Assembly: GCA_000802095.1 (NCBI GenBank)
Contig: JUEB01000026.1
Coordinates: forward strand, 637,042 to 701,041
Origin: Peptococcaceae bacterium BICA1-7
GTDB lineage: Bacteria; Bacillota; Desulfotomaculia; Desulfotomaculales; Desulfocucumaceae
Reading direction: 5' to 3'
Length of the DNA: 64,000 bases
Part shown: piece after piece, positions 51,308 through 60,160 of the stretch
How positions within the stretch are numbered: position 1 is the stretch's first letter
How the letters are laid out: each line of letters begins with the position of its first letter
Notes under the pieces: model-generated
What the model was told of the DNA's origin: nothing
The model's database searches: none
Seen by the model: only the letters and a program-made list of their open reading frames with translations
Position numbers and translations under genes: made by a program

Positions 51308-52954
51308 CTATAGCATAGGGCCGATGCTGGGATCGGTCATTACGTTTACGCAGGAAGGCTTTCCGGAAGAGATCGCCCGGTCAATGGCCGGCCCTATATC
51401 CTGGGGCTGGGTAACATACTCCCCATGTCCGCCCAGAGCCTCAACCACCTTGTCATACCTGGCCTCGATCAAATCCACACCTATGAAATCCTTCTCTATA
51501 GACGCCTTCTTGGCCTCGGACCTTTTAATCATTCCCCAGCACTTGTCATTTAGAATAATAGTGGTAAAGGGCAGATTATAGCGGACGGCAGTATCATATT
51601 CCATGGCCCCGTATCCGAAGGTCCCGTCACCGGTAAGCAGTATGACCTTTTTATCAGGGTGTGCAAGCTTGGCTGCCATAGCATAGGGGATACCTACACC
51701 CAGGGGGCCGAAGCTGGTGCTTATGATGCCGGGGTACTGCCCCGGGCCTGTGGCCGGAAGGACCAGGTTGCCCCATTTGGCCACATCTCCACCGTCGGTA
51801 ACCACAATGGTATCCTGATCCACTCTGGTAAATATTTCAAACATCAGCCTCATGGGATGAATGGGAGTCTGATCGGACATGGCAAAGGGCATGGCCATTT
51901 GAATCATTCCCATCTTCAGGCCGGCCAGATGATCCGCCCACTCGGTGTATGCTGTCTTGTCGGCGGCCTCTACAAGCTGCTTCAGAACTGATTTGGCATC
52001 ACCAACTATGCCCAGGCTGACATCCAGCTGGTCAGTCAGCTGAGCCGGATCTATATCCACCCTGACTATTTTGAGAGGCTTGACAAACACTCCACGGTTC
52101 ATGGTATAGCCCGTCCTGGTGCCGATAATCAGCGCCAGGTCGGCCTCGTTGAGGGCAGCTTTCATGATTGGACTTTCGGAGGCCGCTATGCCCATACACA
52201 GGCTGTGACCATCCGGAATTGCCCCTCTGGCGGCATTGCGGGTAAACACAGGAATCCCTGTTTTTTCCACCAGCTCCACCAGTTCACTTTGGCCCTGGGA
52301 CCACCAGACACCACCACCGGCTATAATAACAGGCTTTTTAGCCTCCTTTAGCATTTTTACCGCTTTCTCAATATCAGCGGGATTGCCCTGCGGAACGCTG
52401 GCTGCCTTGTATGTATCCTGAAACTCAACCTCCGAGGCGTCAACGGATTTCTCCATCAAATCCCTGGGTATCTCCAGGTAAACCGGCCCCGGCCTGCCGG
52501 TGGTGCAGTACGCCATGGCACGGCCCACATATTCAGGTATGCGGTGTGTTTCTGCCACAGCCCTGGCATGCCTGGTCAGGTGCTTGATCATATCTATCTG
52601 GTTGAAGTCCTGCAGCTCGTTCCGGTCATTCTCAGTTACCTTGGCCTTCCCGGCCATACAAAATACAGGTATACCGCCATTGGAGGAATTGGCCAGACCT
52701 GTTATCAGATTGGTAAAACCAGGCCCGGCAGTGCCTGTGCACACCCCGACTGTGCCTGTGGTCAGCGCCCACCCCTCAGCCATAAAGGCAGCAGTCATCT
52801 CGTGGCGCACACCTATAAAAGGTATCCCTCTTTCTTCACAGGCCTCCATCATGGGATAGATATGCCCCCCGGGTATGCCGAAAACGTACCTTACTCCCTC
52901 TTTCTTAAAGACCTCCGCCACAAGTGTGCCGCCATCATACTTTTGCTTGTTCAA
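51308..52954 (-). CDS. Thiamine-diphosphate-dependent enzyme, acetolactate-synthase-like
   Basis: 548 residues from TTG 52954, which has TAAGGAGGT upstream. PYR domain with catalytic Glu in RHEMTAAFMAEG (~49-60), middle domain, and ThDP/Mg motif in TGDGTFGYGAMEYDTAVRYNLPF with a following N-D-K. Closest in layout to acetolactate synthase and the oxalyl-CoA decarboxylase/glyoxylate carboligase group; substrate cannot be told. An acetolactate synthase small subunit is absent and the context is a catabolic cluster, so a biosynthetic role is unlikely. Confidence 0.85.
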   Translation of the reverse strand: MNKQKYDGGTLVAEVFKKEGVRYVFGIPGGHIYPMMEACEERGIPFIGVRHEMTAAFMAEGWALTTGTVGVCTGTAGPGFTNLITGLANSSNGGIPVFCMAGKAKVTENDRNELQDFNQIDMIKHLTRHARAVAETHRIPEYVGRAMAYCTTGRPGPVYLEIPRDLMEKSVDASEVEFQDTYKAASVPQGNPADIEKAVKMLKEAKKPVIIAGGGVWWSQGQSELVELVEKTGIPVFTRNAARGAIPDGHSLCMGIAASESPIMKAALNEADLALIIGTRTGYTMNRGVFVKPLKIVRVDIDPAQLTDQLDVSLGIVGDAKSVLKQLVEAADKTAYTEWADHLAGLKMGMIQMAMPFAMSDQTPIHPMRLMFEIFTRVDQDTIVVTDGGDVAKWGNLVLPATGPGQYPGIISTSFGPLGVGIPYAMAAKLAHPDKKVILLTGDGTFGYGAMEYDTAVRYNLPFTTIILNDKCWGMIKRSEAKKASIEKDFIGVDLIEARYDKVVEALGGHGEYVTQPQDIGPAIDRAISSGKPSCVNVMTDPSIGPML

Positions 52955-53218
52955 TCTTATTACCTCCTTAGTCCTAATAAAGAAGCAAGTTGTTCAACCT
53001 GACCGTACAGCGGTTCAGTAATTCCTAACCAAATGCTATCATGTGAGAAATTCCAGTGTCAATTAATTTTTTTAAACAGCAAAACTACTGCAATCCAAAA
53101 ACTCACAGATAGTCAAGTTTATAAGCCTATTTGCCATTTCAACATAAATAATAATAAATTAAAACTGTATTGTTTTAGAACTTTCGATATGGTAGCATAA
53201 AATTAAACTACATGAACA

Positions 53219-53241
53219 GGTGTTCAGCATAACTGAACACC
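53219..53241. promoter_or_regulatory. Perfect palindrome in the divergent gap, candidate IclR operator
   Basis: GGTGTTCAG-CATAA-CTGAACACC: two perfect 9-bp arms around 5 nt. Further GTTCA(A/G) half sites are at 52990-53030 (TTGTTCAACC, CGGTTCAGTAA), close to the minus-strand start, and the palindrome lies ~80 nt before the plus-strand gene. An IclR-family dimer or tetramer could join both. Confidence 0.6.
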
Positions 53242-53319
53242 ATGCAAGACTGGTATCATAAAATTTAAAAAACCATAGTTGAAGCTTAAAACACATAACA
53301 CCAGAAAGGAGCAATCCCT

Positions 53320-54654
53320 ATGAAAGAGCAAGGAGTTATGCTTCCCACAAAGGGAACACCCGGTGATCAGCTCTTAAAGGAAATGGGCGATCTGCGTGCC
53401 AACGATGCCAGATGGAAAGAGGGTAGGACGTGGAGCCTGGTCTATTATCCCGGAGAGGAGATATATGATTTCCTAAAAAAGGCATATACCATGTTCTTCG
53501 CGGAAAACGGCCTGAATCCGGGGGCCTTTCCAAGCATAAGGAAATTTGAAACAGAAGTGGTTGCCATGACCGCCGGGATGCTGGGGGGCGGCCCGGAGGC
53601 CTGTGGGGCCGTGACCTCTTGCGGCACTGAAAGCATTATGATGGCCATTAAAACATATCGTGACAAGGCCCGGGCAGAGCGCCCCGAAATAACCGCACCC
53701 GAAATGGTTATACCGGAGACGGCTCACCCGGCCTTTTATAAAGCAGCCCATTTTCTTGACGTAAAAGCGGTGAGAGTCCCTGTAAGGCCCGATTTTCGGG
53801 CGGACGTAGAGGCAATGAAGGCTGCTGTCACAGACAACACTATTTTAATAGTGGGGTCCGCCCCTTCTTACCCCCAGGGAGTGATTGACCCTATCGAAGA
53901 GCTGGCGGCGCTGGCCCTGGAAAAAGGCCTAAGCTGCCATGTTGACGCATGTCTGGGAGGCTTTATGCTGCCCTTTGTCCGCAAGCTGGGGTATCCCCTG
54001 CCAGCATTTGACTTCCGGGTTCCCGGAGTAACATCAATCTCAGCTGATGTACATAAGTATGGATTCGCCGCCAAGGGCGCCTCTACCATCATCTTCCAAA
54101 ATAAAGATCTCCGCCGGCACATGTTTTATGTTTTTACCGAGTGGTCCGGCGGGATATACGCTCACCCAACCATGACCGGAACCAGACCGGGAGGGTCCTT
54201 CGCAGCAGCCTGGGCCATTATGAAACACCTGGGTGAAGAGGGTTACTTACGGATAGCCGACAGCATTATGAAGACAACCAAAAAACTGATTGACGGTATC
54301 AATTCTATACCGGGCCTGTATGTTCTGGGCAAACCTGATATGACTGTTTTTGCCTTTACCTCGGACAGCCTTGATATCTACGCTCTGGGTGATGCCATGG
54401 AAGCCCGGGGGTGGAGTTCGGACCGTCAGCAGAGGCCTGCCTCGCTGCACTGCATGGTAGCTCTGGCCCATGAAAAAGTGGCCGACCAGTACCTGGCGGA
54501 CCTCAGGGAGTGCGCCCTGGCGGTGGCCGAAAACAAGTCCTCACTGCCGGAGGGAACCGCGGCCATGTACGGTATGATGGGCACACTTCCTGACCGCGGC
54601 ATGATCAAAGATTTGGTACTGAATTTCATGGATGATCTGATGAGTGTTAAATAG
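53320..54654 (+). CDS. PLP-dependent lyase, sphingosine-1-phosphate-lyase-like
   Basis: 444 residues, group II decarboxylase-like fold. Conserved blocks: IRKFETEVVAMTAGMLGGGPEACGAVTSCGTESIMMAIKTYRD, the phosphate-side VDACLGGFMLPFVRKLGYP, the PLP lysine in SISADVHKYGFAAKGASTI, and GGIYAHPTMTGTRPGG. This is the sphinganine-1-phosphate aldolase/lyase type, not glutamate decarboxylase. Bacterial members cleave phosphorylated amino-alcohols or related C-C bonds. ATG 53320 behind AAAGGAG. First plus-strand gene of the cluster. Confidence 0.85.
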   Translation: MKEQGVMLPTKGTPGDQLLKEMGDLRANDARWKEGRTWSLVYYPGEEIYDFLKKAYTMFFAENGLNPGAFPSIRKFETEVVAMTAGMLGGGPEACGAVTSCGTESIMMAIKTYRDKARAERPEITAPEMVIPETAHPAFYKAAHFLDVKAVRVPVRPDFRADVEAMKAAVTDNTILIVGSAPSYPQGVIDPIEELAALALEKGLSCHVDACLGGFMLPFVRKLGYPLPAFDFRVPGVTSISADVHKYGFAAKGASTIIFQNKDLRRHMFYVFTEWSGGIYAHPTMTGTRPGGSFAAAWAIMKHLGEEGYLRIADSIMKTTKKLIDGINSIPGLYVLGKPDMTVFAFTSDSLDIYALGDAMEARGWSSDRQQRPASLHCMVALAHEKVADQYLADLRECALAVAENKSSLPEGTAAMYGMMGTLPDRGMIKDLVLNFMDDLMSVK

Positions 54655-54729
54655 CAGGCCTTTTGCCCCATATGGAGCTGCTGTCAGTGCCGCAAAAGGT
54701 CAGCAGCCTAAGAAAAGGAGGGTGCCGTT

Positions 54730-55989
54730 ATGATAGCGAAAGCCCCAAAAGCCAAGTTTATACTGACTACACGGCAAAAGAAGATTTTTCCACTGGTCAT
54801 GCTGGGAGCGTTCTTTGAAGGTTTTGATTTCTCGACCATAAACCTGGCCCTTCCGTTTATAACACGTGACCTGGCTATTGATACCAAGTCTGCAGGCTAT
54901 ATGCTGTCTGTAATTGCCATCGGAACTCTCCTGTCTTTCTTCGTTGTACGGCTGGGTGATCAATTTGGCCGTAAGCCGGTATTTTTATGGGCTGTAGTAA
55001 TTTATTCCACACTCAGCCTTTTGACAGCCTTCACCCCCAATATAGAGCTTTTTGTGGCCTGCCAGTTTTTCGCCCGGACTTTTTTGGTGGTCACATGGGC
55101 TGTTGGCTTTATAATAATTGCCGAAGAGTTTTCGGTGGAGCTAAGGGGAAGGGCACTGGGCCTGTTTCAGGCCGCAGCCGCTATAGGGGCAATATTCCCG
55201 GCGCTCTGCATCCCCCTTATGGCTCAATTGGGCTTTGGGTGGAGAGGATTATATGTTATAGGAGCCTTGCCGCTGCTGGTAGTTTTTATACTTGCCAGGA
55301 ACTTCCATGAAACCGAAAGGTTTAAGGCCGCCAGGCAATCGTCGGCGGAAGGCCCCGGCTTTTTTGCCGTCTGGAAAAAGCCTCACACCAAGTACATGGC
55401 CATTGTTTCCATTCTCTGGGTACTCCTTTATCTTTGCTACATTACCGGTCAGAATTTCTTCTCCTATCACGCTGTAAACGAGCTTGGCTGGAATGAGTCA
55501 AGGGTGGGCCTTACCACGGCCCTGGCATATACCATTGGACTTCTGGGCTATTTTCTGGCCGGCAAACTTATGGACAGCATCGGGCGGAAGCCGACCTCAG
55601 CCATATTTCTGACGGGCGGATCAATATTTACCGTTTGTGCGTTTCAGGCTGTAGAATATCAGTTTGTTGCACTGTTCATGATCATGTCAACCTTCTTTAT
55701 AGGTGTCTTTACGGTAATAGGGGCCTCCTTTACCAACGAGCTTTTCCCGACAGCCATTAGAGCTAACGCCACGGCGTGGGGCAATAATATAGTAGGCCGG
55801 CTTGGACAGGTAGCGGCCCCAGCCATGGTGGGGTCATTAGCAATTCCCCTGGGCAGCGTAGGTAACGCCGCCTCGGTTATGGCTCTAACCCCGATTGCGG
55901 CGGTGGCGCTTATTCTATTGTTCCTTCCTGAAACAAGAAACCGCGATATAGATGATTTTGTGGAAATATCGGAAAGCACTGAAGCTTAG
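54730..55989 (+). CDS. MFS transporter, aromatic acid/sugar H+ symporter type
   Basis: 419 residues, twelve hydrophobic segments. MFS signatures: GAFFEGFDFSTINLALPFI, RLGDQFGRKPVFLWAVVIYS between helices 2 and 3, RALGLFQAAAAIGAIF, and the repeat GKLMDSIGRKPTSAIFLTGG in the second half. Family resembles the acidic-compound symporters (AAHS/SP). Likely imports the substrate of the pathway. ATG 54730 behind AAAAGGAGGG, 75 nt after the PLP lyase gene. Confidence 0.88.
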   Translation: MIAKAPKAKFILTTRQKKIFPLVMLGAFFEGFDFSTINLALPFITRDLAIDTKSAGYMLSVIAIGTLLSFFVVRLGDQFGRKPVFLWAVVIYSTLSLLTAFTPNIELFVACQFFARTFLVVTWAVGFIIIAEEFSVELRGRALGLFQAAAAIGAIFPALCIPLMAQLGFGWRGLYVIGALPLLVVFILARNFHETERFKAARQSSAEGPGFFAVWKKPHTKYMAIVSILWVLLYLCYITGQNFFSYHAVNELGWNESRVGLTTALAYTIGLLGYFLAGKLMDSIGRKPTSAIFLTGGSIFTVCAFQAVEYQFVALFMIMSTFFIGVFTVIGASFTNELFPTAIRANATAWGNNIVGRLGQVAAPAMVGSLAIPLGSVGNAASVMALTPIAAVALILLFLPETRNRDIDDFVEISESTEA

Positions 55990-56013
55990 AGTATAAGAAA
56001 GGGGCTGAATACA

Positions 56014-56943
56014 ATGAAAGTTACAGTCATAGGAGCCGGCGTTATGGGACCTGGCATCGCCCAGGTGTGGATGATGGGCGGACATGAGACAGCTATAGTT
56101 GATATTAGTGAAGAGGCCCTCCAGAAGGGAACGGAAGATATCCGGGAAAGCCTTACCACTATGTACCAGATGGGTGTATTGGAAAAGAGTCCGGATCATT
56201 ACATGTCCCTGCTGACCACCACAGTTTCCATGCAGGAGGCTGTGGAAGGGGCCAGTCTGATTATAGAGGCCGTTCCTGAAAGGCCTGACATCAAGCAGAC
56301 TATATACAGCCAGCTTGATAAGCTCTGCCCGGAGGACACCGTCATTGTGAGCAACACTTCATCTTTACCGCTTCCTGACATGTTTCCGGATTTCAGGCCC
56401 GGTAAATTCTTTGTCTGCCACTTTTTCAATCCACCCCCCATTATCCCCCTTGTAGAGCTTGTTAAAACTGACCGGACAGACCAGGGGGCAGTGGAATGGC
56501 TAAAAAGTGAGCTGCTTAAGTGCGGGAAAAAGCCCATTGTGGTCAACGGCTTTGTAATGGGCTTTCTGGTTAACCGTCTGCAGATGGCCATGATGAGAGA
56601 GGCCCTGCACCTCGTCCAGTGCGGGGTTGTGGAGCCTGATGATGTTGATACCGCAGCCATGGCCGCAATTGGGTTTAAAACAGCCTGGCAGGGAATGTTT
56701 GATACCATGGATTATATAGGGCTGGATACCGTAGCCCTGGTCAGCGGCATAATATTCCCCAACCTTTCCAATGATACCGAGGTTCCCGCCATTATTACAG
56801 ATAAGGTCCAAAAAGGGCACCTGGGGGTTAAAAGCGGTCAGGGATTCTTTAACTACGAGGGTGAAAGGGCCGCCGAGGTCATGAACAGAAGGCAGACCCT
56901 GCTACTGGAACAGCTAAAATTATTTAAAAAGTACCCGTCATAG
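56014..56943 (+). CDS. 3-hydroxyacyl-CoA dehydrogenase-type protein
   Basis: 309 residues. NAD-binding GAGVMGPGIAQVWMMGG, catalytic region IIEAVPERPDIKQTIYSQLD, SNTSSLPLPDMF, and HFFNPPPIIPLVELVKTDRTD (catalytic His ~129), then C-terminal domain GFLVNRLQMAMMREALHLVQCG and GQGFFNY. The CoA-binding region is not checkable by eye; similar proteins also act on 3-hydroxy acids and carnitine, and the context suggests a small hydroxy acid. ATG 56014, 24 nt after the transporter; last gene of the plus-strand run. Confidence 0.87.
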   Translation: MKVTVIGAGVMGPGIAQVWMMGGHETAIVDISEEALQKGTEDIRESLTTMYQMGVLEKSPDHYMSLLTTTVSMQEAVEGASLIIEAVPERPDIKQTIYSQLDKLCPEDTVIVSNTSSLPLPDMFPDFRPGKFFVCHFFNPPPIIPLVELVKTDRTDQGAVEWLKSELLKCGKKPIVVNGFVMGFLVNRLQMAMMREALHLVQCGVVEPDDVDTAAMAAIGFKTAWQGMFDTMDYIGLDTVALVSGIIFPNLSNDTEVPAIITDKVQKGHLGVKSGQGFFNYEGERAAEVMNRRQTLLLEQLKLFKKYPS

Positions 56944-56976
56944 AATAGCCTCCCTTTGGGCGCCCGGCCTGCATTT

Positions 56977-57099
56977 GACGGAATATAGAAGCCAGAGGCA
57001 AGGAGCCTAAATATTTATGCAGCTTCTTAAAAGAAACTGCATAAAGGTAAGTCATTTAATATTCTGACTCCTGTCTCCTGTCTCCTGTATTCCGACCGG
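56977..57099. repeat. CTCCTGTCTCCTG / GTATTCCGAC repeat, copy 6
   Basis: Begins GACGGAATATAGAAGCCAGA and ends CTCCTGTCTCCTGTCTCC then TGTATTCCGAC. Between, a CTTCTTAAAAGAAACTGCATAAAGG segment. No gene in 56944-57151. Confidence 0.65.
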
Positions 57100-57151
57100 A
57101 TGTAATACTTTTAAGCTAATAAGGGATTGAACAATCCCATTATCTGGCTGC

Positions 57152-57298
57152 TCAGCCACCGCCTCCACCGGCAATAACCCCCACCAGGCCCAGCCCCACG
57201 GCAGCTATGGCCCAACCCGAGGGAAGGCTGCCCAAAATTCCAAATAATACCAGCCCGATACCGGCCAGCCGTAAAACAGTCTTTAATGTGGCACTCAA
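57152..57298 (-). CDS. Small membrane protein, 48 residues
   Basis: TTG at 57298 with GGGGGGAGGGGGTAA about 6 nt upstream. Product reads SATLKTVLRLAGIGLVLFG, then GSLPSGWAIAAVGLGLVG and ends in VIAGGGGG: two hydrophobic hairpin segments with a basic start and polar turn. It is 43 nt past rimI in the same direction, so is probably in the tsaE-tsaB-rimI operon. No family recognised; the Pro/Ser/Gly turn resembles small Firmicute membrane proteins of unknown role. A GGGATTG/CAATCCC hairpin follows at 57122-57139. Confidence 0.6.
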   Translation of the reverse strand: MSATLKTVLRLAGIGLVLFGILGSLPSGWAIAAVGLGLVGVIAGGGGG

Positions 57299-57341
57299 AT
57301 ACTTACCCCCTCCCCCCACCGCTTAATTCCACCGTATTATA

Positions 57342-57833
57342 TTATTCCGGTATGCTCAGGCACATAATGATAGCATCCTCGTCATTATCGGAATAGTACT
57401 TCCGCCTTATGCCCATATCAATAAAGCCGGCGGACCGATACAGGTCCCTGGCGGCCCGGTTGGAAACCCTGACCTCCAGTGTTATTCTTAGCGCCCCCAG
57501 AACGGCTGCCCTGGCCAGCAGCTCGGTCAGCAGCGCCCTGCCGTTACCGCTTCCCCTGAAATCGGGGTGGATGGCCACATTGGTTATGTGGGCCTCGTCC
57601 AGCACCAGCCACATGCCCGCATATCCCACCACCCGGCCATTAATCACGGCCACAATGTAAAAGGCGAAATCATTTTCGGTCAGTTCGAAAAGAAAAGCCC
57701 GGCGGGACCAGGGAGTGGGAAAGCTTAAGGCCTCTATTTCCATTATCCGGTCGATGTGATCGGGCAGCATCATCATAAAAGATGGCCTCTCCCCGGACAC
57801 CTGCCTCAGTTTGTTTGTTGCTTCTGCTGCCAC
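57342..57833 (-). CDS. rimI: Ribosomal-protein-alanine N-acetyltransferase RimI
   Basis: 163 residues, GNAT fold: acetyl-CoA loop HPDFRGSGNGRALLTELLARA (~95-115, the R/Q-x-x-G-x-G/A motif), LEVRVSNRAARDLYRSAGFIDMGIRRKYY at the end and IEALSFPTPWSRRAFLFELTEND near the start. Acetylates the N-terminus of ribosomal protein S18; the linkage to tsaB is the usual one. It overlaps tsaB by 28 nt. Confidence 0.92.
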   Translation of the reverse strand: MAAEATNKLRQVSGERPSFMMMLPDHIDRIMEIEALSFPTPWSRRAFLFELTENDFAFYIVAVINGRVVGYAGMWLVLDEAHITNVAIHPDFRGSGNGRALLTELLARAAVLGALRITLEVRVSNRAARDLYRSAGFIDMGIRRKYYSDNDEDAIIMCLSIPE

Positions 57834-58516
57834 TTTATTTCAGCCTCCGACATGCGAACGTAGTCAGGAAGGAGAGTGAGCGGGTCGGTCCCCTGACCCC
57901 TGGCCAGCCTTTCCCGGCCTATCTCCGCTATTGATGATCCCCGGGGCAGGCTAACCGCGCCGGGAGCAAAAAAGACTCTTTCCCCCAGAAGCTCTATAAG
58001 CCTGTCCCGGTATTCCGGGACTCCATCTCCCAGGAAGGTAACCGGCCGGTCACCCCAGCGGGCCAGCAGTCCCGCCAGGTCTTCAGGGCTAACGGCCAGG
58101 GACCCGGTAAGATTGTTCATTTCCCCGCCCGCCCCGTCATAAACGGCTGCATATACCTCGTTTTTTCTGGCATTCAGTATGGGGCAGACCAGGTTTACCA
58201 GTCCCTGCAATGGATAGGCAAGGGCATCCAGGGTACCCACCCCCACCACCGGCACTCCCCAGACCTGGGCCAGTGTTTTGGCGGTGCTCATGCCAATCCT
58301 GAGGCCGGTAAAAGACCCTGGCCCCGATGAAACGGCCACGCCTCTTATATCCTTCGGCTGTATGCCGGCCTCCTCAATAACCGCTTTGATCATAGGCAGC
58401 AGGTGTCCGGAATGGGTCTTTTTGTTATTTATAAATCTCTCGGCCAGCAGCCTGTCATCCCTGACCACAGCTACGCCGGCCACCGGAGTGGCCGCCTCAA
58501 CTCCCAGAACATACAT
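57806..58516 (-). CDS. tsaB: tRNA threonylcarbamoyladenosine biosynthesis protein TsaB
   Basis: 236 residues. Actin-like ATPase relative: VLGVEAATPVAGVAVVRD start, HSGHLLPMIKAVIEEAG, GVAVSSGPGSFTGLRIGMSTAKTLA (~60-84). Binds TsaD and TsaE in making the t6A base of ANN-decoding tRNAs. Overlaps both neighbours (tsaE by 20 nt, rimI by 28 nt), so an operon. Confidence 0.94.
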   Translation of the reverse strand: MYVLGVEAATPVAGVAVVRDDRLLAERFINNKKTHSGHLLPMIKAVIEEAGIQPKDIRGVAVSSGPGSFTGLRIGMSTAKTLAQVWGVPVVGVGTLDALAYPLQGLVNLVCPILNARKNEVYAAVYDGAGGEMNNLTGSLAVSPEDLAGLLARWGDRPVTFLGDGVPEYRDRLIELLGERVFFAPGAVSLPRGSSIAEIGRERLARGQGTDPLTLLPDYVRMSEAEIKWQQKQQTN

Positions 58517-58973
58517 GTATTTTCAGCTCCTCGGCCAGCCGCAGGTACCTGTCTCCACGGGGCTCAACAGTTATAGTCCTTAATTCCTCTCCGTCACGGG
58601 CTATGCTTATATCCAGCCTTTCCTCAGGAAGCACCCCGTCTATAATCTCCGCCCACTCCACCAGGGTAACCCCCGGCCCGTAGAAGTATTCCTCATAACC
58701 CAGGTCGGCCATATCCTCCGGCCCTCCCAGCCTGTACACATCCATGTGGTAAAAGGGCATCCTTCCCCGATGCTCGTTAATCAGTGTAAAGGTAGGACTG
58801 GCAACCCTTCCCTCCACTCCCAGGCCTGCGGCCACGCCCTTGGCAAGAACTGTTTTACCGGCCCCCAGGTCTCCGCTCAGGCAGAATATATCGCCGGGCT
58901 CTGCCATGCTGCCCAGCAGCTCCCCTATTTTATATGTATCCCCGGGGGTTTTGCTTTCCAATGATAAATTCAA
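58497..58973 (-). CDS. tsaE: tRNA threonylcarbamoyladenosine biosynthesis ATPase TsaE
   Basis: 158 residues. Walker A GDLGAGKTVLAKG (~36-48), GRVASPTFTLINEHRG (~56-71), HMDVYRLGGPEDMADLGYEEYF, VTLVEWAEII (Walker B-like). Provides the ATP step for t6A with TsaB and TsaD. TTG start at 58973 after GGAGGC. Heads the tsaE-tsaB-rimI unit. Confidence 0.94.
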   Translation of the reverse strand: MNLSLESKTPGDTYKIGELLGSMAEPGDIFCLSGDLGAGKTVLAKGVAAGLGVEGRVASPTFTLINEHRGRMPFYHMDVYRLGGPEDMADLGYEEYFYGPGVTLVEWAEIIDGVLPEERLDISIARDGEELRTITVEPRGDRYLRLAEELKIHVCSGS

Positions 58974-59079
58974 TATTTAAAAGCCTCCAACAGCCCGCAT
59001 ACAATCATTACTGCCCTATTCCAGAATATCCTGATCTAAATAACATTATAACACACCCTGATTTACACCAATTCATAAA

Positions 59080-59367
59080 CTATTTTTCCGGTTTTCCCCT
59101 TATGCCCAGTATAACCCTGTAAGGGCCAGGTGTGCCGGGGGGCACAAAGGCCACCCTGTCCCCGGGACGGACTGTCCCGTCCAGCCCTCCGGCAATGCCG
59201 TTAATAAAAACCGCCTCAATAAGTTCATCAGGTATGTCAAGGCTTTTGGCCAGTTCCAGGGCCGGGCACTCTTCAGCCAGGTCTACCAAAACAGGAAAGG
59301 GAAGCCCTCTTTTATCAAACAGCTCTTTAATAAAAGAAAACCCCCTTACCTCCACTTTTTTTTCCAT
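59080..59367 (-). CDS. MoaD/ThiS-like beta-grasp protein without a C-terminal Gly-Gly
   Basis: 95 residues, ubiquitin-like: KVEVRGFSFIKELFDKRG at the start, FPVLVDLAEECPALELAKSLDIPDELIEAVFINGIAGGLDGTVRPGDRVAFVPPGTPG. The MoaD signature F-I-N-G ... L-x-x-G-D-x-V-x-x-x-P-P is clear, but instead of ending in Gly-Gly the chain continues for about 18 residues past the P-P-G. It cannot receive sulfur by the usual thiocarboxylate without processing. ATG 59367 with TAGGAGGG. Last gene of the cofactor operon. Confidence 0.7.
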   Translation of the reverse strand: MEKKVEVRGFSFIKELFDKRGLPFPVLVDLAEECPALELAKSLDIPDELIEAVFINGIAGGLDGTVRPGDRVAFVPPGTPGPYRVILGIRGKPEK

Positions 59368-59395
59368 AATACTGCCCTCCTATTCTCATGTGCCC

Positions 59396-60142
59396 CTAGC
59401 CTACCCCGCAGGAAGGGCAGCGGGGGTCTCTCTCCAGGGCCACCTCGGTAAATGTGGCCGTCAGGGCGTCATAAATCAAAAGCCTTCCCACCAGAAGGTC
59501 GCCTATTCCAGCCAGATACTTGATGGCTTCAGTAGCCTGCAGGGTTCCGATAACACCGGGGACTGTCCCCAGCACACCCACTGCCGAGCAGTCCGGGACA
59601 TCCCGGCCAGGCTTGGTCCGGTACAGGCACCGGAAACAGGGACCCCGGCCGGGCGCAATAAAAAGCGCCTGGCCGGTGTAGGACAGGACCCCTCCGTAAA
59701 CAAATGGTTTTTTCAGGTCAAGGCAGACCCTATTAATTATAAAGCGGGCCTCGAAATTGTCGGTGCAGTCCAGCGCCATATCATAGCCGGCAATCAGTTC
59801 CCGGGCGTTAGCTTCGGTCAGCAGTGCGCTGTGCGCCTCCACCACCAGCCGGGGATTGATGCCAATAAGTGTTTCCCTGGCCGACAGAGCCTTTTCCCGG
59901 CCAATATCCGGTGTCCCGTGAATAACCTGCCTCTGTAAATTGGACAGGTCAACCCGGTCATGGTCCAGAATACCTATCCTTCCCACCCCGGCAGCAGCCA
60001 GGTAAAGGGCCGCAGGGGACCCCAGCCCCCCCGCCCCCACCAGAAGCACACTTGAGTCAATAAGTTTTTTCTGCCCTTCCACACCGAATCCCGGCAGCAG
60101 AATATTGCGCCGGTAACGGGCCGCCTGTTCACTGCTCAGCAT
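59396..60142 (-). CDS. ThiF/MoeB/HesA-family adenylyltransferase (E1-like)
   Basis: 248 residues. ATP-binding GAGGLGSPAALYLAAAGVG (~36-54), DHDRVDLSNLQRQVIH, CTDNFEARFIINRVC, and two C-x2-C pairs, CFRCLYR (~182) and CPSCGVG at the end, for structural zinc. Adenylates the C-terminus of a MoaD or ThiS-like protein for sulfur transfer. In this operon it would serve MoaD (62525) and perhaps the MoaD-like protein 28 nt downstream. ATG 60142 with GAGG. Confidence 0.9.
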   Translation of the reverse strand: MLSSEQAARYRRNILLPGFGVEGQKKLIDSSVLLVGAGGLGSPAALYLAAAGVGRIGILDHDRVDLSNLQRQVIHGTPDIGREKALSARETLIGINPRLVVEAHSALLTEANARELIAGYDMALDCTDNFEARFIINRVCLDLKKPFVYGGVLSYTGQALFIAPGRGPCFRCLYRTKPGRDVPDCSAVGVLGTVPGVIGTLQATEAIKYLAGIGDLLVGRLLIYDALTATFTEVALERDPRCPSCGVG

Positions 60143-60160
60143 CTAAAAAAACCTCACTGA

